From: JAJNBA01 sp963842295
GTDB taxonomy: Bacteria > Actinomycetota > UBA4738 > HRBIN12
Reading direction: 5' to 3'
DNA length: 64,000 nt
Assembly (NCBI GenBank): GCA_963842295.1
Contig: CAWJFY010000004.1
Location: 1 to 64,000 of the forward strand
A model generated the notes under the pieces. The model was not told the DNA's origin, made no database searches, and worked only from the letters and a program-made list of their open reading frames with translations. Shown piece by piece: positions 1 to 9,163 of this stretch; positions within the stretch are counted from its first letter, which is position 1, and the number at the start of each line of letters is the position of its first letter. The position numbers and the translations under genes were made by a program.

Positions 1-13
1 CCGAAAGGGGTGA
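1..13 (+). promoter_or_regulatory. Truncated dyad operator box upstream of the P-type ATPase/arc operon
   Basis: The window opens inside a copy of the TCAYCC-N5-GGRTGA box: CC-gaaag-GGGTGA remains and the left arm lies outside the window. A -10-like hexamer TAGCGT at 37-42 follows after 23 bases, the same spacing seen at the other boxes. Transcription would start near 49, leaving a leader of about 45 bases before the ATPase ATG at 95. The left arm cannot be checked here. Confidence 0.6.
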
Positions 14-94
14 TGCTTGCGCCCTCGCGGCGCGCCTAGCGTCGTCGCAAGAGTTGTCCGGAAGCGTTGGCTCTCCGAGAGGGAGGGTGGTTCG

Positions 95-2851
95 ATGGCG
101 GCTGCCGCGAGCACCACGATAGGTGTCCGAGAGGACTGGTACTCGCTCGATACGGCCGATGTTGCGCGCGAGCTGGCGGTCGATCCCGAGCGAGGTCTGA
201 GCGCCGACGAAGCTCGTTCGCGGCTCGAAACCACCGGTCCCAACCGACTCGCGGGTGCCAAGAAGGAGTCCGGGTTCCGCGCCTTCCTGCGCCAGTACCA
301 GGATTTCATGCAGATCATCCTGTTGGCGGCCGCGGTGATCAACGCGCTCGTCACGGACGACATCGGGACGACGGTCCTGCTGGCGGGGCTCACGGTGTTC
401 AACGCGGTGATCGGGCTGCGCCAAGAGTCGAAGGCGGAGGCGAGCGTCGAGGCGCTATCCAAGATGATGAAGACGATCGCGCGTGTTCGCCGTGGCGGCC
501 AGGCGATCGAGATCGACGCCGAGGAGCTGGTCCCTGGCGACGTCGTGCTGGTGGAGGCCGGCAACCGCATCCCCGCCGACGGGAGGATCTGCGTCGCAGC
601 GACGCTCGAGATCGAGGAGGCAGCGCTCACGGGCGAGAGCCTCCCCGTCGGGAAGGAGGTCGCGCCGGTCACGGGAGAGAACGTCCCGCTCGGTGACCGG
701 ATCTGCATGGCGTTCATGAACACGTCCGTCACGCGGGGGCGAGGTGAGTTCGTGGTCACCGATACCGGCATGGGGACCGAGATCGGCCACATCGCCGACA
801 TGCTCGCGAACACGGAGTCCGAGAAGACGCCGCTCCAGAAGCAGCTCGACAGCCTGTCCAAGATCATCGCGATCATCGCCGGTATCGCGCTCGCGCTCGT
901 GATCGGGCTCGGGCTGCTGCGCGACGAGTCGTTCGACACGCTGTTCGTCACCGGCGTGACGCTCGCGGTCGCCGCGATCCCGACGGGCTTGCCCGCGGTG
1001 GTCACGGCCCTCCTGTCGCTCGGGACGCAGGAGATCGCGCGCCGGAACGCGATCGTGAAGCGGCTCCCGGCCGTCGAGACGCTGGGCTCCACGTCCGCGA
1101 TCTGTTCGGACAAGACCGGGACCCTCACGCTCAACAAGATGACCGCCCGCGAGATGGCGATCCCGGGGCAGAACCGGTTCACGGTCACCGGCGAGGGCTA
1201 TTCCACCCAGGGTGAGATCCAGCACGTCGGGGGATCACGGATCGACCTCGACCCCTATCTGCTCCCGATGATCCTGTGCGCCGACGCCGTCCTTGAGGGC
1301 GACGGGCTGATCGGGGACCCCACCGAAGGCGCCCTGATCGTGCTCGGCGCCAAGGGCGGGCTGGACGTGGACGAGACCCGCGCGACGTACCCGCGGATCG
1401 CCGAGGTCCCGTTCGACTCCGAGTACAAGTTCATGGCGACGTTCCACGAGATGACCGAACCGGGCCGGGGGCCAGTCATCCGCTGCTACGTGAAGGGCGC
1501 GCCCGACGTGCTCATCTCGCGCGGTGGCTCGTTCCGGAGCCCCGACGGGGCGCTCGTCCCGATCACCGACGACAATCGGCACCTGGCCCTCGAGGCGAAC
1601 GACCGTATGGCGGAGGGCGGCGAGCGTGTGATGGTCGTCGCGCAGCGTGACTTCGACCCCGCCACGTTCGATCGAGACGGCGACCTGCTGAGCCTCGTCG
1701 ACGACATCACGCTCCTCGCGATGGTTGGGATCGTCGACCCGCCCAGGCCGGAAGCGAGGGATGCGATCGCGCGGTGCAAGAGCGCAGGGATCCGCGTGCG
1801 GATGATCACGGGCGACCACGCCACGACCGCCGGGGCGATCGGCCGCGAGCTCGGGATCGAGGGGCGCGCGATCACCGGCGCCGAGTTCGCGGCGATGAGC
1901 GACGACCAGCTGCTCCGGGAGCTGCCCGACATCGGGGTGATCGCCCGGGTCGCTCCCGAGGACAAGGTCCGGCTCGTCCGGATGCTCCAGCGGATGGAGA
2001 ACATCGTCGCGATGACCGGGGACGGCGTGAACGACGCCCCTGCGCTCAAGTCGGCCAACATCGGCGTCGCGATGGGGATCACAGGCACCGAGGTCTCGAA
2101 GGAAGCCGCGGTGATGATCCTCACCGACGACAACTTCGCCACGATCGTGGGTGCCGTCGAGTACGGGCGGGGCCTCTACGACAACCTGTTGAAGTACCTG
2201 CGGTTCCAGATGTCGACGCTCGTCGCCTACATCGCGATCTTCATCGGGGCCGGCATCTTCGCCATCGCGGGTGGCATCCCGCTGGATCCGCTCCAGATCC
2301 TGTGGCTCAACATGGTGATCGACATCCCGATCGCGATCGCGCTCGGTTTCGACGATCCCACCCCGGGCCTGATGGAACGTGCTCCGCGCCCGGTGGGAGC
2401 TCCCGTCCTCTCGGCGTCGAATTGGGTGCGGCTGTGCGTGCAGGGGTTCGTGATGACGGTGGGCACGTTGCTCGCGTACCAGATCGGCGAGTCCAACTAC
2501 GACGCGGCGGTCGCCTCCACGATGCTCCTGACCACTTTGTCACTGTTCCACCTCGCAGCCGGTTTCCTCGCCCGGGAGCAGATGCACACGATCTTCGATC
2601 GGAGGCTGGTGCCGGGAGCCACGCAGCTCCGCCGGTACGCGTTGTCCCTGGCGGCGATCATCCTCGTGACGAAGATCGGATTCCTGCAACGCATCTTCTC
2701 GATGGTCGACCTGAGCCTCGAGCAGTGGTGGATCTGCCTCGGGCTGGCATCGAGCCTGGTGGTGGTCGAGGAGCTGATCAAGGTCTTCATCCGCCGTCGC
2801 TCCCGGGCGGGCGTGCCTGCAGGCGTCGACCGGGTGCCGGCCGTGGCGTAA
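95..2851 (+). CDS. Cation-translocating P-type ATPase (P2-like), altered ion-site residues
   Basis: Polytopic membrane pump of 918 residues. It has a cation ATPase N-terminal domain, the TGES actuator motif, the phosphorylation motif DKTGTLT (Asp at about residue 339), the hinge motif TGDGVNDAPALK and a C-terminal membrane bundle. The ATG at 95 is chosen over an in-frame start at 17 because GAGGGAGG lies just upstream and the predicted transcript starts near 49. Helix M4 reads AAIPTGLPAVVT, with Thr (about 297) where calcium pumps carry Glu (IPEGLP). M5 (RFQMSTLVAYI) also lacks the usual Asn/Glu ligands, while the M6 Asp (NMVID) is kept. Calcium specificity is therefore doubtful and the ion is unknown. 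It is the first gene of the arc operon and sits behind a dyad box. A fragment of a paralog lies at 34225-34472. Confidence 0.9.
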   Translation: MAAAASTTIGVREDWYSLDTADVARELAVDPERGLSADEARSRLETTGPNRLAGAKKESGFRAFLRQYQDFMQIILLAAAVINALVTDDIGTTVLLAGLTVFNAVIGLRQESKAEASVEALSKMMKTIARVRRGGQAIEIDAEELVPGDVVLVEAGNRIPADGRICVAATLEIEEAALTGESLPVGKEVAPVTGENVPLGDRICMAFMNTSVTRGRGEFVVTDTGMGTEIGHIADMLANTESEKTPLQKQLDSLSKIIAIIAGIALALVIGLGLLRDESFDTLFVTGVTLAVAAIPTGLPAVVTALLSLGTQEIARRNAIVKRLPAVETLGSTSAICSDKTGTLTLNKMTAREMAIPGQNRFTVTGEGYSTQGEIQHVGGSRIDLDPYLLPMILCADAVLEGDGLIGDPTEGALIVLGAKGGLDVDETRATYPRIAEVPFDSEYKFMATFHEMTEPGRGPVIRCYVKGAPDVLISRGGSFRSPDGALVPITDDNRHLALEANDRMAEGGERVMVVAQRDFDPATFDRDGDLLSLVDDITLLAMVGIVDPPRPEARDAIARCKSAGIRVRMITGDHATTAGAIGRELGIEGRAITGAEFAAMSDDQLLRELPDIGVIARVAPEDKVRLVRMLQRMENIVAMTGDGVNDAPALKSANIGVAMGITGTEVSKEAAVMILTDDNFATIVGAVEYGRGLYDNLLKYLRFQMSTLVAYIAIFIGAGIFAIAGGIPLDPLQILWLNMVIDIPIAIALGFDDPTPGLMERAPRPVGAPVLSASNWVRLCVQGFVMTVGTLLAYQIGESNYDAAVASTMLLTTLSLFHLAAGFLAREQMHTIFDRRLVPGATQLRRYALSLAAIILVTKIGFLQRIFSMVDLSLEQWWICLGLASSLVVVEELIKVFIRRRSRAGVPAGVDRVPAVA

Positions 2852-2866
2852 GGAAGGGGAACGGAC

Positions 2867-3868
2867 ATGGGATACAACCTTCGCAATCGCAGCTACGTGA
2901 AGGAGCTCGATTTCACACCCGACGAGCTGAAGTTCCTGCTGAAGCTCTCCGCCGAGCTGAAGGCGGCGAAGTACGGCGGGTACGAGCAGCCGAGGCTGGT
3001 CGGCAAGAACATCGCCCTGATCTTCGAGAAGACCTCAACGCGGACCAGGACTGCGTTCGAGGTGGCCGCTCATGATCAGGGCGCCCAGGTCACCTACCTC
3101 GAACCGACCGGCTCCCAGATCGGGCACAAGGAATCGATGAAGGACACGGCCCGCGTGTTGGGTCGCACGTTCGACGGGATCGAATATCGCGGGTTCGCGC
3201 AAGAGACGGTCGAGATCCTGGCGGAGTACGCGGGCGTCCCCGTGTGGAACGGCCTGACGAACGAGTTCCATCCCACGCAGACCCTGGCCGACGTGCTCAC
3301 GATGACCGAGCACAGCGACAAGCACCTCGGCGAGATCGCGTACTGCTACCTGGGCGACGCGCGGAACAACATGGGGAACTCCCTGATGGTCGCCGGGTGC
3401 AAGTTCGGGATGGACGTCCGGCTCTGCGCGCCGGAGCACCTTTGGCCCGAGGAGGAGCTGGTCAAGACTGCCCGCGGGATCGCGGAGGAGACCGGCGCTC
3501 GGCTCACGCTCACGGCAGACGTCGACGAGGGCGTGAAGGACGCGGACTACCTGTACACAGATGTGTGGGTCTCGATGGGCGAGGACCCGGGCGTGTGGGA
3601 GGAGCGGATCAAGCTCTTGAAGCCCTACCAGATCAACGGCGACGTGCTGAAGAAGACCGGGAACCCCGGGGTCAAGTTCCTGCACTGTCTCCCCGCGTTC
3701 CACAATCGGGAGACGAAGGTGGGGCAGGAGATCTTCGAGAAGTACGGACTCGAGGGCATGGAGGTGACCGACGAGGTGTTCGAGTCGGAGCACTCGATCG
3801 TCTTCGACCAGGCCGAGAACAGGATGCACACGATCAAGGCCGTGATGGTGGCCACGCTGGGGAGCTGA
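2867..3868 (+). CDS. arcB: Ornithine carbamoyltransferase, catabolic
   Basis: Cytosolic enzyme of 333 residues that, in this context, converts citrulline and phosphate to ornithine and carbamoyl phosphate. Visible motifs are the carbamoyl-phosphate loop STRTRT (57-62), FHPTQTLAD, and the ornithine-site HCLPAFH with Cys274. It starts 15 bases after the ATPase stop behind the SD sequence GGAAGGGG. Standing with carbamate kinase and arginine deiminase argues for the catabolic ArcB role rather than biosynthetic ArgF. No argF, argG or argH lies nearby. Length is normal for the family. Confidence 0.95.
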   Translation: MGYNLRNRSYVKELDFTPDELKFLLKLSAELKAAKYGGYEQPRLVGKNIALIFEKTSTRTRTAFEVAAHDQGAQVTYLEPTGSQIGHKESMKDTARVLGRTFDGIEYRGFAQETVEILAEYAGVPVWNGLTNEFHPTQTLADVLTMTEHSDKHLGEIAYCYLGDARNNMGNSLMVAGCKFGMDVRLCAPEHLWPEEELVKTARGIAEETGARLTLTADVDEGVKDADYLYTDVWVSMGEDPGVWEERIKLLKPYQINGDVLKKTGNPGVKFLHCLPAFHNRETKVGQEIFEKYGLEGMEVTDEVFESEHSIVFDQAENRMHTIKAVMVATLGS

Positions 3869-3871
3869 GCT

Positions 3872-4786
3872 TTGCGGGTCGTGGTGGCGCTGGGAGGGAA
3901 CGCCCTCCTGAAGCGGGGGGAACCGATGACGGCCGACGTCCAGCGGGCGAACGTCCGCACGGCGGCCCCACCGCTCGCCGCTGTCGCGAAGGAGCACCAG
4001 CTCGTCCTGTCCCACGGCAACGGTCCCCAGGTCGGACTCCTCGCGCTCCAGGCGGCCTCGTACGAGGAGGTCGAGGCCTACCCTCTCGACGTCCTCGGCG
4101 CGCAGACCGAGGGGATGATCGGCTACATGCTCGAGCAGGAGCTCGGCAACCTGTTGCCGGCCGAGGTTCCGTTCGCGACGATCCTGACGATGGTCGAGGT
4201 CGACCCCGACGATCCGGCGTTCGGCGATCCCACGAAGTTCGTCGGGCCGGTCTACGAGAAGGCCGAGACGGACGAGCTCGCCGACCAGAAGGGCTGGGTC
4301 TTCAAGCAGGACGGTGAGAAGTGGCGCCGGGTCGTGCCGTCTCCCGAGCCCAAGCGCATCTTCGAGATCCGACCGATCCGCTGGCTGCTGGAGAAGAACG
4401 CCGTGGTGATCTGCGCCGGCGGCGGCGGGGTCCCAACGATGTTCTCGAAGGAGGCCGAACGGACCCTGATCGGTGTCGAGGCCGTGATCGACAAGGACCT
4501 CGCGAGCGAGCTCCTCGCTCGCGAAGTCGACGCCGAACTCTTCGTGATGGCCACCGACGTGGACGGTGTCTACGCCGACTGGGGAACGCCGGATCAGCGG
4601 CGCTTGGACGAGGTCACGGTCGACGAGCTCCGGGCGGGCGAGTTCGCTGCCGGATCGATGGGTCCCAAGGTCGGGGCGGCGATCCGGTTCGTTGAGCGGA
4701 CCGGGAAGCGGGCCGCGATCGGTGGCCTGGCGGATATCGAGACGATCGTGGAGGGGTCCGGCGGCACCCAGGTGGTGCCCGGGTGA
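3872..4786 (+). CDS. arcC: Carbamate kinase
   Basis: Cytosolic kinase of 304 residues that transfers phosphate from carbamoyl phosphate to ADP, the ATP-yielding step of the arginine deiminase pathway. The N-terminal VVALGGNALL glycine loop, the SHGNGPQVG substrate motif and the later ATDVDGVY segment fit the amino-acid-kinase fold of ArcC. The start is TTG three bases after the arcB stop, with GGAG upstream, so translation is probably coupled to arcB. The order arcB-arcC-arcA differs from the arcABC order of many Firmicutes. Confidence 0.95.
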   Translation: MRVVVALGGNALLKRGEPMTADVQRANVRTAAPPLAAVAKEHQLVLSHGNGPQVGLLALQAASYEEVEAYPLDVLGAQTEGMIGYMLEQELGNLLPAEVPFATILTMVEVDPDDPAFGDPTKFVGPVYEKAETDELADQKGWVFKQDGEKWRRVVPSPEPKRIFEIRPIRWLLEKNAVVICAGGGGVPTMFSKEAERTLIGVEAVIDKDLASELLAREVDAELFVMATDVDGVYADWGTPDQRRLDEVTVDELRAGEFAAGSMGPKVGAAIRFVERTGKRAAIGGLADIETIVEGSGGTQVVPG

Positions 4787-4814
4787 TCCACGCACAGGGA
4801 ACGGAGGCGTCGAC

Positions 4815-6077
4815 ATGACGGAGTTCGGTGTCCACTCCGAGGTGGGCAAGCTGCACAAGGTGATGGTCCATCGTCCGGAGCTCAGCCTCCAGCGGCTGAC
4901 CCCGACCAACCACGACGAGCTGCTGTTCGACGACGTGCTGTGGGTCGAACGAGCGCAGTACGAGCACGACCAGTTCGTCGAGAAGATGCGCGGGCGAGGG
5001 GTGGAGGTCTTCCTGTTCCGGGATCTGCTGGCCGAGGCGCTGGCCGCGAGCGAGGAGGCCCGGAAGCGACTGATCGAGGTCGCGGTCACCGAGTACACGG
5101 TGGGCTTGTCGCTGGTGGACGAGGTCCGGAGCACCCTCGGGAACATGAAGCCCGACGAGCTCGCCAAGCACCTGATCGGCGGCCTCACCGTGGCAGAGGC
5201 GGGCGTCGACCTCGGGAAGTTCCGAGAGTTCTCGTTGCCGGCGGCGGCGCTCGACGACACGAGCGCCTTCATCCTGCCACCGCTCCCGAACACGTTGTTC
5301 ACGCGCGACTCGTCGTGCTGGATCTACGGCGGCGTCTCGATCAACCCGATGTACTGGCCGGCGCGTCGCCTCGAGGCCTACAACGTCGCGGCGATCTATC
5401 GCTACCACCCGATGTTCCAGGACGATGACTTCGAGTACTGGTACCCGCCGCTCGGGGACGACGGTCGGTTCCAGGCGGCGGATTTCGGTCGAGCCTCGAT
5501 GGAGGGCGGGGACGTGCAGCCGATCGGGAACGGCACGGTGCTGATCGGTCTCTCCGAGCGGACCCAGGCCCGGATGATCGAGCAGATCGCGAGGGCACTG
5601 TTCGCGAAGGGCGCGGCCGAGCGCGTGATCGCGGCCGTGATGACCAAGGACCGGGCGCACATGCACCTGGACACCGTGTTCACCCTGCTCGACCGGGACA
5701 AGGTCACGGCGTACCCGAAGGTGATCGACCAGGTCCGGGCGATCAGCCTCCGCCCGGGATCGTCGGAGGGCACGTTCCATGTGACGGAAGAAGAGGGCTT
5801 CATCTCTGCGGTCGCCGATGCCCTCGGCGTCTCCGACCTCACGGTGGTCGAGACAGGAGGCAACGAGTACCAGCAGGAGCGGGAGCAGTGGGACGACGGC
5901 AACAACGTCGTCGCGCTGGAGCCCGGCGTCGTCGTCGCGTACGAGCGGAACACGTACACGATCTCGAAGATGCGGGAGGCCGGGGTCGAGGTGATCACGA
6001 TCGAGGGCTTCGAGCTCGGTAAGGGTCGCGGCGGCGGACACTGCATGACGTGTCCGCTGGTCCGCGACCCGATCTAA
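4815..6077 (+). CDS. arcA: Arginine deiminase
   Basis: Cytosolic hydrolase of 420 residues: arginine to citrulline and ammonia. Visible family features are FTRDSSCWIYGG, the substrate loop GGDVQPIGNG, the catalytic HLDT, and the C-terminal GRGGGHCMTCPL that supplies the nucleophile, most likely Cys410 by alignment with CM(S/T)xPL. A second Cys (413) lies next to it. The ATG at 4815 follows CGGAGG at normal distance. Together with arcB and arcC it forms a complete pathway giving one ATP per arginine without respiration, plus ammonia that raises internal pH. Confidence 0.95.
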   Translation: MTEFGVHSEVGKLHKVMVHRPELSLQRLTPTNHDELLFDDVLWVERAQYEHDQFVEKMRGRGVEVFLFRDLLAEALAASEEARKRLIEVAVTEYTVGLSLVDEVRSTLGNMKPDELAKHLIGGLTVAEAGVDLGKFREFSLPAAALDDTSAFILPPLPNTLFTRDSSCWIYGGVSINPMYWPARRLEAYNVAAIYRYHPMFQDDDFEYWYPPLGDDGRFQAADFGRASMEGGDVQPIGNGTVLIGLSERTQARMIEQIARALFAKGAAERVIAAVMTKDRAHMHLDTVFTLLDRDKVTAYPKVIDQVRAISLRPGSSEGTFHVTEEEGFISAVADALGVSDLTVVETGGNEYQQEREQWDDGNNVVALEPGVVVAYERNTYTISKMREAGVEVITIEGFELGKGRGGGHCMTCPLVRDPI

Positions 6078-6086
6078 GGGGGTCGG

Positions 6087-6233
6087 ATGAGCGGGATCAG
6101 GTGGGTCGTCGTCGTGCTCATCGTGCTGGTACTCGTCGGGCTACTCGCGTTCGCTCGCGGCCGCGAGCATCATCATGGCGACGAAGAGGGCGCACTCGGC
6201 GCACGCGTCGCCGCGGCCCGGGTCGAGGTGTAG
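6087..6233 (+). CDS. 48-residue single-pass membrane peptide in the arc operon
   Basis: Short gene between arcA and the antiporter. The ATG at 6087 follows AAGGGGGT nine bases after the arcA stop, and the TAG ends at 6233, seven bases before the next gene. The product begins MSGIRW, runs through a Val/Leu-rich helix of about 16 residues, and then has a polar tail with ArgGlyArgGlu, three His, and acidic residues. It is tightly embedded in the operon and has a credible SD, so it is probably translated. A helper of the neighbouring transporter or the membrane is possible. I do not recognise a family. Confidence 0.5.
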   Translation: MSGIRWVVVVLIVLVLVGLLAFARGREHHHGDEEGALGARVAAARVEV

Positions 6234-6240
6234 AGGTCCC

Positions 6241-7770
6241 ATGGCTGGCAGAGGGGACGATGCGGTACCCACCAGTGATGCGGGCGGATCCGCCCCGGCG
6301 ACCGAGAAGAAGCGACGCTTCACGCTCCCGTCCGCGTACACGATCCTCTTCTTCCTGATCGTCCTCGCCGCGCTCGCCACGTTGTTCGTCCCGGCCGGCA
6401 CATACGAGCTGAACGAGGACGGGGAGCCGGTCCCTGGCACGTACCACGAGGTGGAATCGCACCCCGCGAGGATCGTCGTGGACTCGCTCACGGCGCCGAT
6501 CAACGGGCTCTACGGGATCGAGAACAAGAAGGGGAACATCAACTACTACAACTCCGGCACGCTGTTCGGTGCGATCGACGTCGCGCTGTTCATCATCGTG
6601 ATCGGTGGGTTCCTCGGCGTGACGATGCGTACCGGCGCGATCCAGGCGGGGATCGGGCGGCTCGTCCAACGGCTCCGAGGCAAGGAGCGATGGATGATCC
6701 CGCTCCTGATGGCTGTCTTCGCCCTCGGCGGCACGACGTACGGGATGGCGGAGGAGAGCTTGGCGTTCTACTCCCTCGTGATCACCGTGATGATCGCCGC
6801 TGGGTACGACTCGGTCACCGGCGCCGCGATCGTGCTCCTGGGCTGCGGGATCGGGACGCTGGGCTCCACGATCAACCCGTTCGCGACCGGGATCGCTTCC
6901 GGGTTCGCGGGTGTCCCGTTGAGCGACGGTCTCGCGGGTCGGTTGGTGATCCTTCTGGTGGGGCTCGCGATCGGGATCTTCTTCGTGATGCGCTACGCCG
7001 ACCGTGTGAAAGCCGACCCGGCGCGTTCACTCGTCGTCGACATGAAGGCCGAGAACGAGGCGCACTTCAAGGCCGACGAACAGGCCGGTGAGATCGGCCC
7101 GCTCACCGGGCAGCACAAGCTGATCCTCGCCTTCTTCGGTCTCGCGTTCGGGGTGATGATGTACGGCGTGATCCCGTGGGAGGACCTCGGGATCGGGCTC
7201 CCGACACTGTGGTGGTGGTTCCCGGAGATGACGGCGTCCTTCCTGCTGTTCTCCGTGGCGATCGGTCTGATCGGGAGGATGAAGGAGGGCGACCTGACCT
7301 CGACGTTCGTCTCGGGGGCCGGCGAGCTGCTGGGCGTGGCGCTGATCATCGGGATCGCGCGCGGGATCACGGTGATCATGAACAACGGGGAGATCACCGA
7401 CACAGTCCTGCACTGGGCCGAGGTCGCGCTAGGCGACGTCGGGGTCGCGGTGTTCGCGATCGTGATGTTCCTGGTGTTCCTCCCGCTCTCGTTCCTGATC
7501 CCGTCGTCGTCGGGGCTGGCGACGGTCGCGATGCCGATCATGGCGCCGCTCGCTGTCTTCGTGGGCGTGTCCGAAGCCCTCGTGGTCACCTCGTACCAGA
7601 GCGCGAGCGGGCTGATGAACCTGTTCATCCCGACGTCGGCGGTCGTGATGGGCGGGCTTGCGATCGCCCGGGTCCCGTACGGGCGATACCTCCGCTGGGT
7701 GTGGCCGCTGCTGCTTGCCCTCGCGGTGGTCACGGTGATCGTGCTCGCCGTCGGGGCGGCCCTGGCGTGA
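6241..7770 (+). CDS. YfcC-family basic amino-acid carrier, probable arginine/ornithine antiporter
   Basis: Polytopic inner-membrane carrier of 509 residues, counted from the ATG at 6241 rather than an earlier in-frame start inside the preceding peptide gene. The FTLPSAYTILF opening, hydrophobic blocks through the protein, GSTINPFATGIASGF in the middle and the SFLIPSSSGLA loop near the C-terminus are typical of the YfcC/C4-dicarboxylate-anaerobic-carrier group. Its place after arcBCA suggests that it exchanges external arginine for ornithine, the ArcD job. The substrate is inferred from context only. Confidence 0.85.
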   Translation: MAGRGDDAVPTSDAGGSAPATEKKRRFTLPSAYTILFFLIVLAALATLFVPAGTYELNEDGEPVPGTYHEVESHPARIVVDSLTAPINGLYGIENKKGNINYYNSGTLFGAIDVALFIIVIGGFLGVTMRTGAIQAGIGRLVQRLRGKERWMIPLLMAVFALGGTTYGMAEESLAFYSLVITVMIAAGYDSVTGAAIVLLGCGIGTLGSTINPFATGIASGFAGVPLSDGLAGRLVILLVGLAIGIFFVMRYADRVKADPARSLVVDMKAENEAHFKADEQAGEIGPLTGQHKLILAFFGLAFGVMMYGVIPWEDLGIGLPTLWWWFPEMTASFLLFSVAIGLIGRMKEGDLTSTFVSGAGELLGVALIIGIARGITVIMNNGEITDTVLHWAEVALGDVGVAVFAIVMFLVFLPLSFLIPSSSGLATVAMPIMAPLAVFVGVSEALVVTSYQSASGLMNLFIPTSAVVMGGLAIARVPYGRYLRWVWPLLLALAVVTVIVLAVGAALA

Positions 7771-7783
7771 GCCCGGGGAGACG

Positions 7784-7855
7784 ATGACGCCGACACAGGC
7801 GCGTCCCAACGAGAGGTCGCCGGCCGAAGGCCCCGACGTGGAGGAGGAGCGATGA
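7784..7855 (+). CDS. Possible 23-residue coupling peptide
   Basis: A short frame beginning MTPTQARPN runs from the ATG at 7784, close behind GGGGAG, to a TGA that overlaps the ATG of the next permease. It may simply couple translation of the permease to the operon. The peptide is polar, has no recognisable domain, and its SD sits unusually close to the start. Chance is a real alternative. Confidence 0.2.
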   Translation: MTPTQARPNERSPAEGPDVEEER

Positions 7856-9150
7856 GTACGTCGCCCGGATCGATGACCGTTCGACAGGCCGCTTTCATCG
7901 GCGTGGGCGCGATGGTGGGAGCCGGGATCTTCGCGCTGCTCGGGACGGCAGGCGCCGTAGCCGGAGCCGCGGTCTGGCTTTCCTTCGTGATCGCGGGCGC
8001 GATCGCGGGCCTGCAGGGGTACTCGTTCGGGAAGTTCGGCGCGCGGTTCCCATCGGCCGGAGGCCTGCTCGAGTACGTGGCTCGGGGGTTCGGGGAGGGT
8101 CACCTGACCGGCGCGACCTGCTGGCTGACCTACGCGGCCAACATCGTTATCACCGCGATGGTGGCCGTCTCGTTCGGGAGCTACGGGGCGTCGCTGTTCA
8201 TCGGCGACGACGCGGCCGCCGTGTGGATCAAGGTCTTCTCCGCAGTGATCCTGCTCGCGATGCTGTGGGTGAACGTCGCTGGCTCGCAGACCGTGGCGAA
8301 GGTCCAGACCGTGACCGTGACGATCGTCGTAGGCATCCTGCTCGCGTTCGCCGTGGTCACGATCGTGAACATGGATCCCTCGCTGCTGGACCCGTCCGCG
8401 TATCCACCCGCGCGCGACATCGTCTCCAGCGTGGCCCTGACGTTCTTCGCGTTCCTGGGGTTCGGCGTGATCACGTTCACCGCGAAGGATCTCGCGGACC
8501 CGTCCCGTCAGCTCCCGCGCGCGATGTACCTCGCGCTGGCGATCGCGACCCTGACCTACGTCGCGGTGGCCCTCGGTGTGTTCGGGACGCTGACGGTGGA
8601 CGAGGTGATCGCGTCGGGCGGAACGGCGATCGCGGTGGCCGCCGAGCCGACCCTCGGTCGGCTCGGCTACTGGTTGATGAGCGTGACGGGGCTGTTCGCC
8701 ACCGCCGGCGCGACGAACGCGGGGATCTACCCGGCCGGTGGTTTGTCGATCCAGCTCGCGTCCACCGGGCAGTTCCCTCCCGCGATGGGTCGCTCGATCG
8801 GTCGCGCCCCGGTCGGGATGCTGGTCATGGTCGGGGCGACCATCGTGCTCGCGATCGGGTTCAACCTCGACGCGATCGCGTCGATCGGGAGCGCCATCGC
8901 ATTGCTGATCTTCTCGTTGGTCACGATCGCCCACCTCCGGATCCGTCGCGAGACGGGTGCCAACCCCTTCGTCCTGATCGTGGCGCTCGCGTCCACGACG
9001 ATCACGCTCGTCGTCTTCGCGACGACGACGTTGGTGGAGGAGCCGGCAGCCACCGCCGCGTTGCTCGTGATCATCGCGCTCTCGGTCGGCCTCGACCTCT
9101 GGTGGAAGTGGGCGAGGGGACGGCGCCCCGCTGTGAGCAGTGCCGGCTGA
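7852..9150 (+). CDS. APC-superfamily amino-acid permease
   Basis: Integral membrane transporter of 432 residues behind a strong SD (GGAGGAG). The N-terminal VGAMVGAGIFALLG is the classic helix-1 signature of amino-acid/polyamine/organocation permeases. FLGFGVITFTAKDLADPSR matches the conserved helix-6/loop region (usually FxGFE, with the Glu absent here). About 12 hydrophobic segments are visible. It is last in the run that starts with the P-type ATPase and probably imports an amino acid or cation, possibly arginine or a related compound. The substrate cannot be read from sequence. It ends 13 bases before the convergent MFS gene. Confidence 0.85.
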   Translation: MSTSPGSMTVRQAAFIGVGAMVGAGIFALLGTAGAVAGAAVWLSFVIAGAIAGLQGYSFGKFGARFPSAGGLLEYVARGFGEGHLTGATCWLTYAANIVITAMVAVSFGSYGASLFIGDDAAAVWIKVFSAVILLAMLWVNVAGSQTVAKVQTVTVTIVVGILLAFAVVTIVNMDPSLLDPSAYPPARDIVSSVALTFFAFLGFGVITFTAKDLADPSRQLPRAMYLALAIATLTYVAVALGVFGTLTVDEVIASGGTAIAVAAEPTLGRLGYWLMSVTGLFATAGATNAGIYPAGGLSIQLASTGQFPPAMGRSIGRAPVGMLVMVGATIVLAIGFNLDAIASIGSAIALLIFSLVTIAHLRIRRETGANPFVLIVALASTTITLVVFATTTLVEEPAATAALLVIIALSVGLDLWWKWARGRRPAVSSAG

Positions 9151-9163
9151 CCCCGACGCCAGT

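Noticed and set aside
3035..5302. A 755-codon open frame on the minus strand over arcB, arcC and arcA
   Set aside because: High-GC codon bias leaves antisense frames open. The plus strand encodes three complete, well-known enzymes with SD sequences, while the antisense product is rich in Arg/His/Leu with no domain.
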